Below the pieces are notes generated by a model. It was not told the origin of the DNA. It searched no databases and saw only the letters and a program-made list of their open reading frames with translations. A DNA stretch of 64,000 bases from Agromyces sp. H17E-10 (GTDB lineage Bacteria > Actinomycetota > Actinomycetes > Actinomycetales > Microbacteriaceae). The DNA is taken from assembly GCF_022919715.1 (NCBI RefSeq), contig NZ_CP095042.1, positions 2,852,001 through 2,916,000 on the forward strand. Direction: 5' to 3'. Positions 1 to 10,306 of this stretch are shown in pieces; positions within the stretch are counted from its first letter, which is position 1, and each line of letters begins with the position of its first letter. The position numbers and the translations under genes are program-made.

Positions 1-195
1 CTCGCCGAGCAGGTGGTCGCCGCCGTCGAGCGCGACCCCGTCGACCTCATCGAGACCGTCGCCGAACGCGTCGCGGGCGTCGCGCTCGGCTTCGCCGCCG
101 TCGACGAGGTCGAGGTCACCGTGCACAAGCCGCAGGCGCCGATCACCGTGCCGTTCGGCGACGTCGCGGTCACGATCACGAGGCGCCGGGCATGA
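1..195 (+). CDS. folB: Dihydroneopterin aldolase, C-terminal part (truncated by window edge)
   Basis: Only the last 64 codons are present; the frame is open at base 1 and ends at TGA 193-195. FolB converts 7,8-dihydroneopterin to 6-hydroxymethyl-dihydropterin plus glycolaldehyde in folate synthesis. The visible part shows the family's C-terminal pattern: a helix followed by the strand VEVTVHKPQAPI and a final strand ending in VAVTITRRR. The stop overlaps the folK start (ATGA), so the two consecutive folate enzymes are translationally coupled. Identification rests on this tail plus the folK context. Confidence 0.88.
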   Translation, partial: LAEQVVAAVERDPVDLIETVAERVAGVALGFAAVDEVEVTVHKPQAPITVPFGDVAVTITRRRA

Positions 196-677
196 GCCGC
201 GCCGTCGTCGCGTTCGGCGCGAACCTCGGCGACCGGGAGGCGACGATCGACGCCGCGGTGAGGGCGCTCGCCGACGCCGCGGGGGTCGAGCTCATCGCCG
301 TGTCGCCGCTCTACGAGACGCCCGCGCTCAAGACGACCGGCGTCGACCACGACGCGCCCGGCTACCTCAACGGGGTGCTCGTGGTCGAGACCGTGCTCGA
401 TCCGCACGCCCTCCTCGACGTGCTGCAGCGCATCGAGCACGAGCAGGGCCGGGTGCGCGCCGAGCGCTGGGGCGACCGCACGCTCGACCTCGACCTCATC
501 GACTTCGACGGCCTCGAGCTCGCCGACGAGCGACTCGAGCTGCCGCATCCGCGGGCTTGGCAGCGGGCGTTCGTGCTGCAGCCCTGGCTCGACGTCGACC
601 CCGACGCCGTGCTGGCCGGTCGCGGCCCGGTGTCGGCGCTGCGGGCCGAGACCTCCGACGAGGTGGTGCGGCGATGA
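192..677 (+). CDS. folK: 2-amino-4-hydroxy-6-hydroxymethyldihydropteridine pyrophosphokinase (HPPK)
   Basis: A 161-residue cytoplasmic enzyme that transfers pyrophosphate from ATP to 6-hydroxymethyl-dihydropterin, the step after FolB. Family motifs are clear: GANLGDR at residues 9-15, the signature RWGDRTLDLDLI at about 92-103 with the metal-binding aspartates, and LPHPR at about 117-121. Length matches the family. It overlaps folB by 4 nt upstream and the DUF3180 gene by 4 nt downstream, so it lies inside a tightly coupled operon. Confidence 0.96.
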   Translation: MSRAVVAFGANLGDREATIDAAVRALADAAGVELIAVSPLYETPALKTTGVDHDAPGYLNGVLVVETVLDPHALLDVLQRIEHEQGRVRAERWGDRTLDLDLIDFDGLELADERLELPHPRAWQRAFVLQPWLDVDPDAVLAGRGPVSALRAETSDEVVRR

Positions 678-1144
678 GGCGCACCCACTTCTCGACCGTG
701 CTCGCATTCCTGCTCGGCGGGCTCGTCATCGGCTACCTGGGCGATCTGGCGATCGTGAGTGCGGGGTCGAAGGCACTCGTGCCGCCGATCTCGCTCGCGA
801 TCACCCTCGTCGGCGTCGCCGCGATCGTGGTCGCCCTCGCATGGCCGATCCGGCGGGCCGTCACGGGCAAGACCGTGCGTCGCATCGATCCGTTCCGCGC
901 GATGCGCGTCGCCGTGCTCGCGAAGGCGTGCAGCCTGAGCGGTGCGCTCGTGCTCGGCATCGGGCTCGGCATCGCGTTCTTCCTGCTCACCCGCACCGTG
1001 ATGCCGCCCGTGGGAGTCGTCTGGCAGGCGCTCGCGACCGCGATCGGCGCCGCGCTGCTGCTCGCCGGCGGGCTCATCGCCGAGTGGTGCTGCACCCTCC
1101 CGCCCGACGACCCCGACGAGAAGGAAGAGCACGCACATGCCTGA
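674..1144 (+). CDS. DUF3180 family membrane protein
   Basis: A 156-residue integral membrane protein of unknown role. The ATG at 674 overlaps the folK stop (ATGA); an in-frame start further upstream lies inside folK and is unlikely. Four hydrophobic segments are visible (about residues 8-25, 35-58, 85-105, 115-135), followed by an acidic tail DDPDEKEEHAHA. In Actinobacteria, DUF3180 genes typically follow folK, which matches this context, but no activity is established. Downstream it overlaps the next gene by 8 nt. Confidence 0.85.
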   Translation: MRRTHFSTVLAFLLGGLVIGYLGDLAIVSAGSKALVPPISLAITLVGVAAIVVALAWPIRRAVTGKTVRRIDPFRAMRVAVLAKACSLSGALVLGIGLGIAFFLLTRTVMPPVGVVWQALATAIGAALLLAGGLIAEWCCTLPPDDPDEKEEHAHA

Positions 1145-1748
1145 GCCCGAGGGTGCACCGGTCGAGGCGCCCGAGCCCGCGGCTCCGGCTGTCCCCGATG
1201 TTCCGGCTGGCGTCGAGGCGGCGCCCGCTGGCACACACGTGCCCGCGCCCGCCGCTGCGCCAGCCCTCGACGCCGCGCACGTGCCCGACGTCGAGTGGCG
1301 TCGCGTGTCGCCGAAGTACATCGTGGTCGAGGTCGTCGGCTCGCTCATCGGCATGGTCGTCTTCGTCGGCGCGCTCGTGGTCGTGCACCTGCTCTGGCAG
1401 CCCTGGTGGGCGCTCTGGGCGGCCGGCGCGGTAGCGCTCGTCTCGCTCATCGGCATCGCGCTCGAACCACGCCGTGTGCGCTCGATCGGGTACCGCCTGC
1501 GTGAGGACGACCTGCTCTTCCGGCGCGGCATCATGTTCCAGCGGCAGGTCGCGGTGCCCTACGGGCGCATGCAGCTCATCGACATCACCCGCGGCCCGGT
1601 GGCCCGTGCGCTCGGGCTCGCCGAGCTCAAGTTCGTCACCGCGGCGGCGTCGACCGCGGTGACGGTTCCCGGCATCCCGATGGAGGAGGCCGACCGGCTG
1701 CGAGACGAGCTCGTCGCCCTCGCCGAGACCCGCCGGGCGGGACTGTGA
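1137..1748 (+). CDS. PH domain-containing membrane protein (YdbS-like, bPH2)
   Basis: A 203-residue protein. Residues 1-55 are Ala/Pro-rich and probably disordered. Two adjacent hydrophobic helices follow (about 63-105), then a bacterial pleckstrin-homology-like domain (about 110-190) with the family pattern RRVRSIGYRLREDDLLFRRG and VPYGRMQLIDITRGP. YdbS/YdbT pairs are conserved membrane proteins of poorly known function. It overlaps the following larger PH protein by 4 nt (GTGA), the usual YdbS-YdbT arrangement, so the two probably act together in the membrane. Confidence 0.9.
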   Translation: MPEPEGAPVEAPEPAAPAVPDVPAGVEAAPAGTHVPAPAAAPALDAAHVPDVEWRRVSPKYIVVEVVGSLIGMVVFVGALVVVHLLWQPWWALWAAGAVALVSLIGIALEPRRVRSIGYRLREDDLLFRRGIMFQRQVAVPYGRMQLIDITRGPVARALGLAELKFVTAAASTAVTVPGIPMEEADRLRDELVALAETRRAGL

Positions 1749-3466
1749 GCGCACCCGCGCGACCCGCGCCGGTGACGAACCTCGCCGACGGCGAGTGGCA
1801 CCGACTGCACCCCGCCAGTCCCCTCCTGCGCGGCGGGCTCGTGTTCATCGCCGTGCTCGGCTTCGTCATCGCGAACCTCCGCGAGCGCGCGGTCGACCTG
1901 CTGCTCGCGATCTTCGCGCCCGAGGCCGGCGACGAGCTCGGGCCGCGCTACGAGGAGTGGCAGAACGACTGGGCGAACGACCCCGTCGGCGGCATCGTGT
2001 CGCACGGGCTCGTCGGCTGGGCCGTGCTGGCGGTCGCCGTCGTCATCATCGCCGTCATCATCGGCTTCTGGATGTCGTGGCGGATGCACACCTTCCGCGT
2101 GACGCGCGAGGCGGTCGAGGTGCGCCGCGGCATCCTCTTCAGGTCGCACCGAAGCGCCCGCCTCGACCGCATCCAGGGCATCAACGTCAACCGGCCGCTG
2201 TTCGCGCGGCTGTTCGGCACCGCGAAGCTCGAGGTCTCGGTCGCGGGGCAGTCGGGCAACGTCGAGCTCTCGTACCTCGGGTCGGCGCTCGCCGACGGCC
2301 TGCGCGCCGACATCCTGCGACTCGCCTCGGGCGTGCGCGCCGAGCGGGCGGCGGCGGATGCGGCGGCGGATGCGGCGGCCGGCAGGCCCACGACCCCTCC
2401 GGGTTCTGCCGCCAGTGCGCCCGAGGGGCCGGCCGAACTGCACCGCGCCGCCGTGAGCGCCCGCGCCGGTGCGCTCGTGAACCAGCGCGTCGACGAGTTC
2501 CTCGCACCCGAGCTCGATCCCCAGCTCGCCCCGCCCGAGTCGGTCGTGCACCTGCCGATCGCGCGGGTGGTCGGGTCGACGCTGCTCGGCGGATCGACGG
2601 TCTGGGCCATGATCCTCGTCGTCATCATCGCCGTCGGCGTCTCGACGGGGCAGGGCTGGGTGCTGTTCAGCTTCGTGCCCGCGGCGATCGGTCTCGTGAG
2701 CTACACGTGGTCGCGCATCACGAAGTCACTGCGGTACTCGATCGCGGGCACCCCCGACGGCGTGCGCATCGGGCACGGACTGCTGTCGACCGGCAACCAG
2801 ACCATCCCGCCCGGGCGCATCCACGCGATCGAGGCGACGCAGTGGGTGTTCTGGCGCCCGTTCGGCTGGTGGTCGATCCGCATCAACGTCGCGGGTCACT
2901 CGGTCGCGAACTCGAACGAGGCCGCACAGCGCACGACGGTGCTGCCGGTCGGCACGGCCGCCGACGTGCATCGCGTGCTGGCCCTCCTGATCCCGGATGC
3001 CGCTGCCGAGGTCGATCCGCTCGTCGGCGCCGGCCTCACCGGTCGCGGCACGACGTCGGGATTCTCGGAGACCCCGCGGCGCGCCGCGTGGCTGCGACCG
3101 TTCTCGTGGCGCCGCATCGGCTGGGCCGCGGCCGACGGGGTCGCGCTCATCCGGCGCGGAGCGATCGTGCGCAGCCTCACCCTCGTGCCGCTCGCCCGCA
3201 TGCAGTCGGTCGCGGTGTCGGCCGGCCCGATCGACCGTGCGCTGCGGCTCTCGGCACTGCGGCTGCACACCGTGACGGGTCCCGTGAGCGCCGTGCTGCC
3301 GGTCGTCGACCGCGACGAGGCGACCCGCCTGTTCGAGCGCCTCGCCGACGAGGCCGTCGCGCGAGCGGCGACCGACACGACGCACCACTGGGGTGCCGCG
3401 CCGCGGACGGCACCCGCGATCGCCGAATCCGCAACCGCGCCCGAGGAGACCCACGATGCCCGCTGA
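1745..3466 (+). CDS. PH domain-containing membrane protein (YdbT-like, three bPH2 modules)
   Basis: 573 residues from a GTG overlapping the previous stop. The protein has a pair of helices at about 33-52 and 85-115, a first PH module (RVTREAVEVRRGILFRSHRS, about 117-195), an Ala/Pro-rich linker (about 197-235), a second helix pair near 275-325, a second PH module (about 330-410) and a third, degenerate one near 455-545 (VPLARMQSVAVSAGPIDRAL). This is the standard YdbT architecture. Stretches of ATG/GCG-rich codons in the linker are low complexity. Function is unknown; it is coupled to its YdbS-like partner. Confidence 0.9.
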   Translation: MSAPARPAPVTNLADGEWHRLHPASPLLRGGLVFIAVLGFVIANLRERAVDLLLAIFAPEAGDELGPRYEEWQNDWANDPVGGIVSHGLVGWAVLAVAVVIIAVIIGFWMSWRMHTFRVTREAVEVRRGILFRSHRSARLDRIQGINVNRPLFARLFGTAKLEVSVAGQSGNVELSYLGSALADGLRADILRLASGVRAERAAADAAADAAAGRPTTPPGSAASAPEGPAELHRAAVSARAGALVNQRVDEFLAPELDPQLAPPESVVHLPIARVVGSTLLGGSTVWAMILVVIIAVGVSTGQGWVLFSFVPAAIGLVSYTWSRITKSLRYSIAGTPDGVRIGHGLLSTGNQTIPPGRIHAIEATQWVFWRPFGWWSIRINVAGHSVANSNEAAQRTTVLPVGTAADVHRVLALLIPDAAAEVDPLVGAGLTGRGTTSGFSETPRRAAWLRPFSWRRIGWAAADGVALIRRGAIVRSLTLVPLARMQSVAVSAGPIDRALRLSALRLHTVTGPVSAVLPVVDRDEATRLFERLADEAVARAATDTTHHWGAAPRTAPAIAESATAPEETHDAR

Positions 3467-4208
3467 ACGCGCAGGCCGACTCGGCGTCGGCACCATCGGC
3501 GCGGGGAGGGTCGGCGCCGTGCTCGCCGCCGCGCTCGGCGGAGCGGGGCATGCGCTCACGGGCGTCGCCGCCGTCTCGGAGTCGAGTCGCGAGCGCGCGA
3601 GCGTGATGCTGCCCGGCGTTCCGGTGCTCGAGGTGCCGCTCATCGTCGAGCGCAGCGAGCTCGTGCTGCTCGCCGTGCCCGACGACGAGCTCGAAGGTCT
3701 CGTCGCCGGACTCGCCGAGGCCGGCGTCTGGCAGCCCGGCCAGCTCGTGCTGCACACCTCGGCGCGGTTCGGCACCGGCGTCCTCGATCCCGCGAGGCGG
3801 GCCGGGGCGATCCCGCTGGCGGTGCACCCCGCGATGACGTTCACGGGCACGAGCATCGACCTCGCCCGGCTGCCGGGCACCTGGTTCGCGGTCACCGCAC
3901 CGGCGCCCGTGCTGCCGATCGGGCAGGCGCTCGTGGTCGAGATGGGCGGCGAACCGTTCATCGTCGCAGAGGCCGATCGCCCGGCCTACGGCGACGCCGT
4001 CGACGCGGTCGTGTCGTTCTCGAGCGCGATCGTCGACCAGGCGAGCACGCAGCTCGACGCGATCGGCGTGCCGCGGCCGGGCGCCGTGCTCGCCTCGCTC
4101 GCGCGCAGCGCCGTCGAGAACGCGCTCGCCCGCCACGACGGCGGGCCGTTGCCCGAGGGTACGATCGACGAGGCCGCGTCCGACCGGCCGTCAGGAGGTG
4201 GCGCGTGA
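3456..4208 (+). CDS. Rossmann-fold protein with DUF2520 (ketopantoate-reductase-like)
   Basis: 250 residues. The ATG at 3456 was chosen because GAGGAG lies just upstream and the Rossmann motif GTIGAGRVGAVLA then falls at residues 10-22; it overlaps the previous gene by 11 nt. The N-terminal half is a dinucleotide-binding fold; the C-terminal half is the helical DUF2520 region (VHPAMTFTG near 125). DUF2520 genes lie directly before panC in many Actinobacteria, so a link to pantoate supply has been suggested, but that is inference. It ends in a GTGA overlap with panC. Confidence 0.88.
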   Translation: MPAERAGRLGVGTIGAGRVGAVLAAALGGAGHALTGVAAVSESSRERASVMLPGVPVLEVPLIVERSELVLLAVPDDELEGLVAGLAEAGVWQPGQLVLHTSARFGTGVLDPARRAGAIPLAVHPAMTFTGTSIDLARLPGTWFAVTAPAPVLPIGQALVVEMGGEPFIVAEADRPAYGDAVDAVVSFSSAIVDQASTQLDAIGVPRPGAVLASLARSAVENALARHDGGPLPEGTIDEAASDRPSGGGA

Positions 4209-5080
4209 GCACGATCGAGGCTCGAGCCGACGGCACTCGCGTGGTCTCGACGATCGCCGAGCTTCGTGGCCTCGTCGCCGCCGAGCGTCGCGGCGGAGCA
4301 TCCGTGGCGTTCGTGCCGACCATGGGCGCACTGCACGACGGCCATCTCGCGCTCGTCGCCCGCGCGCGCGAGCTCGCCGACCTCGTGATCGTGTCGATCT
4401 TCGTCAACCCCCTGCAGTTCGGCCCGGGGGAGGACCTCGACCGCTACCCGCGCACGCTCGACGCCGACGTCGCCGCGCTCGCGCCCCTCGGCGTCGAGTT
4501 CGTGTTCGCGCCCTCGACCGGTGAGATGTACCCCGACGGCCCGAGCTCGACGCGCGTCGTGGCGGGCGAGGTCGGCGGACTCTACGAGGGCGCCTCGCGT
4601 CCCGGTCACTTCGACGGCATGCTCACAGTCGTCGCCAAGCTCCTGCACATCGTCGCGCCCGACGTCGTCGTGTTCGGTCAGAAGGACGCGCAGCAGGTGT
4701 TCCTCGTGCGCCGCATGGTGCACGATCTCGACCTGCCGCTCGAGGTCGAGGTCGTGCCGACCGTTCGCGAGCCCGACGGGCTCGCGCTGTCGAGCCGCAA
4801 CCGCTTCCTCGGCGCGGCCGAGCGCAGCACGGCGCTCGTGCTCTCGGAGGCGCTCGCCGCAGCCGCCGATGCCGCGTCCGACGGCGTCGACGAGGCGCTC
4901 GCCGAGGCGGTCGCCGCCTTCGGCGACCACGACGGCGCCGAGCTCGACTACTTCGTGATCGTCGACCCCGGCACCTTCCTGCCCGTCGCGGCGGATGCCT
5001 CGGGGCCGGCGCTCGCCCTCGTCGCCGCACGCGTCGGCGCGACCAGGCTCATCGACAACCGCCCGATCGAACTCGGCTGA
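4205..5080 (+). CDS. panC: Pantothenate synthetase (pantoate-beta-alanine ligase)
   Basis: 291 residues; joins pantoate and beta-alanine with ATP to give pantothenate, the precursor of coenzyme A. The GTG start is set by a strong AGGAGG at 4193-4198, six bases upstream, and a 4-nt overlap with the DUF2520 gene. Class I nucleotidyl-transferase motifs are present: TMGALHDGHLALV near residue 40 (the HxGH motif) and GLALSSRNRFL near 196 (KMSKS-like loop). Length is normal. It is probably the last gene of the folate/pantothenate operon. Confidence 0.97.
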   Translation: MSTIEARADGTRVVSTIAELRGLVAAERRGGASVAFVPTMGALHDGHLALVARARELADLVIVSIFVNPLQFGPGEDLDRYPRTLDADVAALAPLGVEFVFAPSTGEMYPDGPSSTRVVAGEVGGLYEGASRPGHFDGMLTVVAKLLHIVAPDVVVFGQKDAQQVFLVRRMVHDLDLPLEVEVVPTVREPDGLALSSRNRFLGAAERSTALVLSEALAAAADAASDGVDEALAEAVAAFGDHDGAELDYFVIVDPGTFLPVAADASGPALALVAARVGATRLIDNRPIELG

Positions 5081-5167
5081 ATCCGCGCCCGGCGGGCGGC
5101 AAGTAGGCTGGTGCACGCACCCGCTGCCGCCCTGCGCGGCACTGCCCGCGCGCGACGAGAGAGAACG

Positions 5168-6685
<1,518 letters not shown>

Positions 6686-6698
6686 CCATCGAGTACGG

Positions 6699-6845
6699 AT
6701 GCCGCCGGTGAACGACCGCCAGAACGACGAGAAGCCCGACCGCGAACCGCCCTCGAAGGCGCGCATCGTGATCTGGGTGGTGGTCGCGGCGATCGGCCTC
6801 TACCTCGTCGGCTCGGGGGTGTGGGGTCTTCTCACTCCGGGTTGA
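6699..6845 (+). CDS. Small single-pass membrane protein
   Basis: 48 residues, 13 bp after lysS. It has a charged N-terminus rich in Asp, Glu, Lys and Arg, then one hydrophobic helix (VIWVVVAAIGLYLVGSGVWG). GTG at 6708 is an alternative start three codons in. Small membrane proteins of this form are common after lysS in Microbacteriaceae, but no function is known. Coding is supported by the frame's position in the lysS-cls run and the clean membrane helix. Confidence 0.65.
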   Translation: MPPVNDRQNDEKPDREPPSKARIVIWVVVAAIGLYLVGSGVWGLLTPG

Positions 6846-6860
6846 TATCCTGATCGCACT

Positions 6861-7037
6861 ATGAACGACTTCTGGGCGAATGCGATCTGGTCGCTCGCGC
6901 CGACCGTGCTCATCGGGCTCATCTTCTGGTTCGTGATGCGCGCCGTCATCCGCGCCGATCGCAACGAGCGCAAGGCGTACGCGCGCATCGAAGCCGAAGA
7001 GCGCGCCAAGATCGCCCGCGAGCACCCGGCCGCCTGA
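6861..7037 (+). CDS. Small membrane protein with charged coiled tail
   Basis: 58 residues from ATG 6861, with TATCCT at 6846-6851 nine bases upstream as a possible -10. One membrane helix (LAPTVLIGLIFWFVMRAVI) is followed by a highly charged amphipathic tail (RADRNERKAYARIEAEERAK). This pattern recurs as a conserved hypothetical protein in Microbacteriaceae, usually beside cardiolipin synthase. It ends 4 bp before cls. Function unknown. Confidence 0.72.
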   Translation: MNDFWANAIWSLAPTVLIGLIFWFVMRAVIRADRNERKAYARIEAEERAKIAREHPAA

Positions 7038-7041
7038 CTGC

Positions 7042-8514
7042 ATGAACGACGGCGTCTCGCAGACCACACTCGTCATCACGGTGGTCCTGTTCGTCGCCGA
7101 TCTCGTCGTGCGCATCATCGCGATCATCGTGGTGCCGCGCAATCGACGCCCCACAGCGGGCATGGCGTGGCTGCTCGCGATCTTCTTCATCCCGTTCCTC
7201 GGGGTGCTGTTCTTCATGCTCATCGGCAATCCGAAGCTGCCGAGGCATCGACGGCGCAAGCAGGCCGAGGTGGATCGCTACATCCGCGAGTCGACGCACG
7301 GCGTCGAGCGGGTCAGTGACCCGCGGGCCTGGCCGAGCTGGTTCGACGGGGTCGTGCGGCTCAACCGCAACCTCGGGTCGATGCCGCTCATCGGGCAGAA
7401 CAGCGCGAGCCTCATCGGCGACTACCAGGGCTCGCTCGACGCGATGACCGCCGCCGTGCGCAACGCGAAGCGGTACGTGCACGTCGAGTTCTACATCTTC
7501 GCGCTCGACGCGACGACCGCGCCGTTCTTCGATGCGCTCGGCGACGCGGTCGCCCGCGGCGTCGACGTGAAGGTGCTGCTCGACCACATCGCCTCGGCGA
7601 GGGTCGCGGGGTACCGCCGCACCCTCAAGCGCCTCGACCGGCTGGGCGTCCGGTGGCAGCTGATGCTCCCCGTGCAGCCGTGGCGCGGCAAGTACCAGCG
7701 GCCCGACCTGCGCAACCACCGCAAGATCCTCGTCGTCGACGGCGAGGTGGGGTTCATGGGGTCGCAGAACATCATCGACCGCAGCTACAACAAGCGGTCG
7801 AACCGGCGCCGCGGCCTCAAGTGGAAGGAACTCGTCGCCAGGGTCGAGGGCCCGATCGTCGCCGGCCTCGACGCGATCTTCGCGACCGACTGGTACCTCG
7901 AGACCGGTGAGGAGCCGGCCCGCGACCTCTCCGACGGGCTCGAGCAGCCCGGCGAGGCGCAGGACCTCGACTGCCAGGTCGTACCGAGCGGCCCGGGCTT
8001 CAGCAGCGAGAACAACCTCAAGCTCTTCCTCGCGCTGCTGTACGCGGCGAAGGAGAAGATCATCATCACGAGCCCGTACTTCGTGCCCGACGAGTCGATG
8101 CTCTACGCCATCAGCGGGGCGACGCAGCGCGGCATCCACGTCGAGCTGTTCGTGTCGGAGATCGGCGACCAGGCCCTCGTGTACCACGCGCAGCGCTCGT
8201 ACTACGAGGCCCTGCTGCGTACCGGCGTGAAGATCTACCTGTACAAGGCGCCGTACATCCTGCACTCGAAGCACTTCACGATCGACGACGACGTCGCGGT
8301 CATCGGGTCGAGCAACATGGACATCCGCTCGTTCGAGCTCAACATGGAGGTGTCGATGCTCGTGCGCGGCGCCTCGTTCGTGCGCGAGATGCGCGCCGTC
8401 GAAGACGGCTACCGGCACGACAGCCGCGAGCTCACGCTCGAGGAGTGGATGCAGCAGCCGCTGCGCTCGACGGTGCTCGACAACCTCGCGCGGCTCACGT
8501 CGGCGCTGCAGTAG
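7042..8514 (+). CDS. cls: Cardiolipin synthase (phospholipase D family)
   Basis: 490 residues; membrane enzyme that condenses phosphatidylglycerol to cardiolipin. Two N-terminal membrane helices (about 7-25, 38-60) belong to the PLD-nuclease N-terminal domain. Two HKD catalytic motifs follow: NHRKILVVDGEVGFMGSQN near residue 224 and HSKHFTIDDDVAVIGSSN near 407. Both have intact His, Lys and Asp. The length and architecture match bacterial ClsA-type enzymes. It is the last gene of the rightward run and converges with the pirin gene. Confidence 0.95.
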   Translation: MNDGVSQTTLVITVVLFVADLVVRIIAIIVVPRNRRPTAGMAWLLAIFFIPFLGVLFFMLIGNPKLPRHRRRKQAEVDRYIRESTHGVERVSDPRAWPSWFDGVVRLNRNLGSMPLIGQNSASLIGDYQGSLDAMTAAVRNAKRYVHVEFYIFALDATTAPFFDALGDAVARGVDVKVLLDHIASARVAGYRRTLKRLDRLGVRWQLMLPVQPWRGKYQRPDLRNHRKILVVDGEVGFMGSQNIIDRSYNKRSNRRRGLKWKELVARVEGPIVAGLDAIFATDWYLETGEEPARDLSDGLEQPGEAQDLDCQVVPSGPGFSSENNLKLFLALLYAAKEKIIITSPYFVPDESMLYAISGATQRGIHVELFVSEIGDQALVYHAQRSYYEALLRTGVKIYLYKAPYILHSKHFTIDDDVAVIGSSNMDIRSFELNMEVSMLVRGASFVREMRAVEDGYRHDSRELTLEEWMQQPLRSTVLDNLARLTSALQ

Positions 8515-8557
8515 CGGGCAGGGGTCGGATGCCGCCCCGGATCGTCACCCGCGGCGC

Positions 8558-9607
8558 TCAGCTGCGCGGCTTCAGCCGGACCGTCGGCAGCTCGGGTGCG
8601 GGCAGCGGGGCGCCCTCGTAGTCGACGTGGCCGAAGCGGCCGTCGGGGTTGTCGCGGCCGATGACCTCGGCCTGCCACTGCCTGCGGTACTCGACGATCT
8701 CGTCGTGGTCGCGACCGATGAAGTTCCACCACATCACGAGCTCCTCGCCGAACGGCACGCCGCCGAGCAGGACCACGCGCACGGGGCCGTGCTCTGCGCG
8801 CAGGCGCACGCCCTCGTGCCCGACCGGCAGGTAGCCGAGCTCGCTCCACTCGAGGCGCGCCGAGTGACCCGCGACCGCGAGGCCGTCGGCGTCGGCGGGG
8901 GAGTCGTCGTACTCGTCGTCGGTGGGGGCGATCGTCACGTGCACGGGCCCGGCGTCGACGAGCACGCCGTGCTCGAACGACGGGTCGAGCTCGATCCAGG
9001 CCTCGCCGCCGGCGGGCACGTCGATCTGGGCCCCGACGAGCGGGCTGAACAGGGTCACGCCCGCGTCGTCGCCGATGCCGGGCAGCGAACCGGCGAAGAC
9101 GCGCACGACCGCGTCGTCGACCTCGATCGGCTCGACGTCGGCGTGCTCGAAGAAGGGCGAGACCCGGCGGGAGGCGTCGGGCAGCGCGACCCAGAGCTGT
9201 ACGCCGTGCAGCCGCGTCGTCGCAGGCGTCGACACCTCGGAGTGCGAGATGCCCCCGCCGGCGGTCATGAGGTTGACCTGGCCCGGGCGCACGAGTTCGC
9301 GGCTGCCGGTCGAGTCGCGGTGCTCGATCTCGCCCTCGAAGAGCCAGCTCACCGTCTGCAGGCCGGTGTGGGGATGCGGCGGCACGACCATGCCGCCCGA
9401 CACCGCGACGTCGTCGGGCCCGTAGTGGTCGGCGAAGCACCAGGCGCCGATCGTCGTGCGCCCGCGCTGGGGAAGGGTGCGTCGCACGTTCATCGCGCGG
9501 GGGCCGCCGAGCGGCACGTCGCGCGGGGCGAGCACCTGCACTGCCGGGCCGCGAGCACCGTCGGGCGGGCAGAGCAGCTCGAGCGGATCCTTCTCCAGAT
9601 TGCTCAT
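8558..9607 (-). CDS. Pirin family protein
   Basis: 349 residues, a bicupin. The N-terminal cupin carries the pirin signature PHPHTGLQTVSWL followed by EGEIEHRDSTGSREL, with the expected metal-binding His and Glu. The second cupin holds HEGVRLRAEHGPVRVVLLGG. Pirins act as quercetin-dioxygenase-like enzymes or redox-linked regulators; the substrate here cannot be inferred. The ATG at 9607 has TAGGCT exactly six bases upstream, so the transcript is probably leaderless. It converges with cls. Confidence 0.92.
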   Translation of the reverse strand: MSNLEKDPLELLCPPDGARGPAVQVLAPRDVPLGGPRAMNVRRTLPQRGRTTIGAWCFADHYGPDDVAVSGGMVVPPHPHTGLQTVSWLFEGEIEHRDSTGSRELVRPGQVNLMTAGGGISHSEVSTPATTRLHGVQLWVALPDASRRVSPFFEHADVEPIEVDDAVVRVFAGSLPGIGDDAGVTLFSPLVGAQIDVPAGGEAWIELDPSFEHGVLVDAGPVHVTIAPTDDEYDDSPADADGLAVAGHSARLEWSELGYLPVGHEGVRLRAEHGPVRVVLLGGVPFGEELVMWWNFIGRDHDEIVEYRRQWQAEVIGRDNPDGRFGHVDYEGAPLPAPELPTVRLKPRS

Positions 9608-9683
9608 GACGCCAGCCTAATCCGACCCGAACGCACCGCTCGGCTGGCTGATCCGGCGGCATCCGACCGGCTAGCATTGCCGC

Positions 9684-10130
9684 ATGGCTACCTCCGTGCG
9701 TCTCCGCCGTGCCGGCCTCGCTGCCGCGGCCCTGGCTTCCGTGTTCCTCCTCGCCGCATGCGCGCCGCCGAAGAGCCCGGCCGAGAACTACTCGGGTGCG
9801 CCGGTCTCCGACCACGAGGGCAGCGGCGACGAGGGCGGCGCTGACACGGGCGAGCCGCAGGCCGGATGGGTCGGCGAGGGCGGCCAGCTCTCGGTCACGC
9901 TCTGGGGCAGCTCGACGTGCCCGCTCGTCGGCGAGCACATCAGCGTCGTCGAGCCGGCAGCCACGGGCAACCGGGTGGCCATCGACCTCAAGGAGTACCC
10001 CGCGAACCAGGTCTGCACGATGGACCTCGTGCCGCACACGACCGTCTTCTGGACCCCGATGGACGTGACGACGACGAAGCCGCTCGTCGTCGAGGTGCAG
10101 GGCACCGAGATCACGGTCCCGATCAAGTAA
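9684..10130 (+). CDS. Putative lipoprotein
   Basis: 148 residues with a lipoprotein signal: basic start, hydrophobic core and lipobox FLLAAC with Cys at residue 26. The mature part begins with a Gly/Glu/Asp-rich linker and continues as a small beta-rich domain (QLSVTLWGSSTCPLVGEHIS) with two further cysteines that could form a disulfide. No named family is recognised. TAGCAT ends six bases before the ATG, indicating a leaderless message. It is expected on the outer face of the cytoplasmic membrane. Confidence 0.85.
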   Translation: MATSVRLRRAGLAAAALASVFLLAACAPPKSPAENYSGAPVSDHEGSGDEGGADTGEPQAGWVGEGGQLSVTLWGSSTCPLVGEHISVVEPAATGNRVAIDLKEYPANQVCTMDLVPHTTVFWTPMDVTTTKPLVVEVQGTEITVPIK

Positions 10131-10144
10131 GCGCGAACCGTACC

Positions 10145-10176
10145 CCGATTCGGCTGTTGGGCGTCCCCCGAATCGG
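10145..10176 (+). terminator. Inverted repeat after lipoprotein gene
   Basis: CCGATTCGG (10145-10153) and CCGAATCGG (10168-10176) form a perfect 9-bp stem with a 14-nt loop, 14 bp after the lipoprotein stop. There is no T-run, so it could be a weak terminator or an operator for the surface-protein gene that follows. A second short stem (CCCC...GGGG, about 10182-10195) lies just beyond. Confidence 0.5.
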
Positions 10177-10306
10177 AAATTGCCCCTGAACTGGGGTCAA
10201 GACGTTCGGCCTCTCGCCGGTTCGTGAGGGATCCTGCTCCATTAGCGTTGCGTTCACGTGCGCTGTCCACCCGGGACGGCAACCCGACACGTGAGGACGA
10301 TCTTTC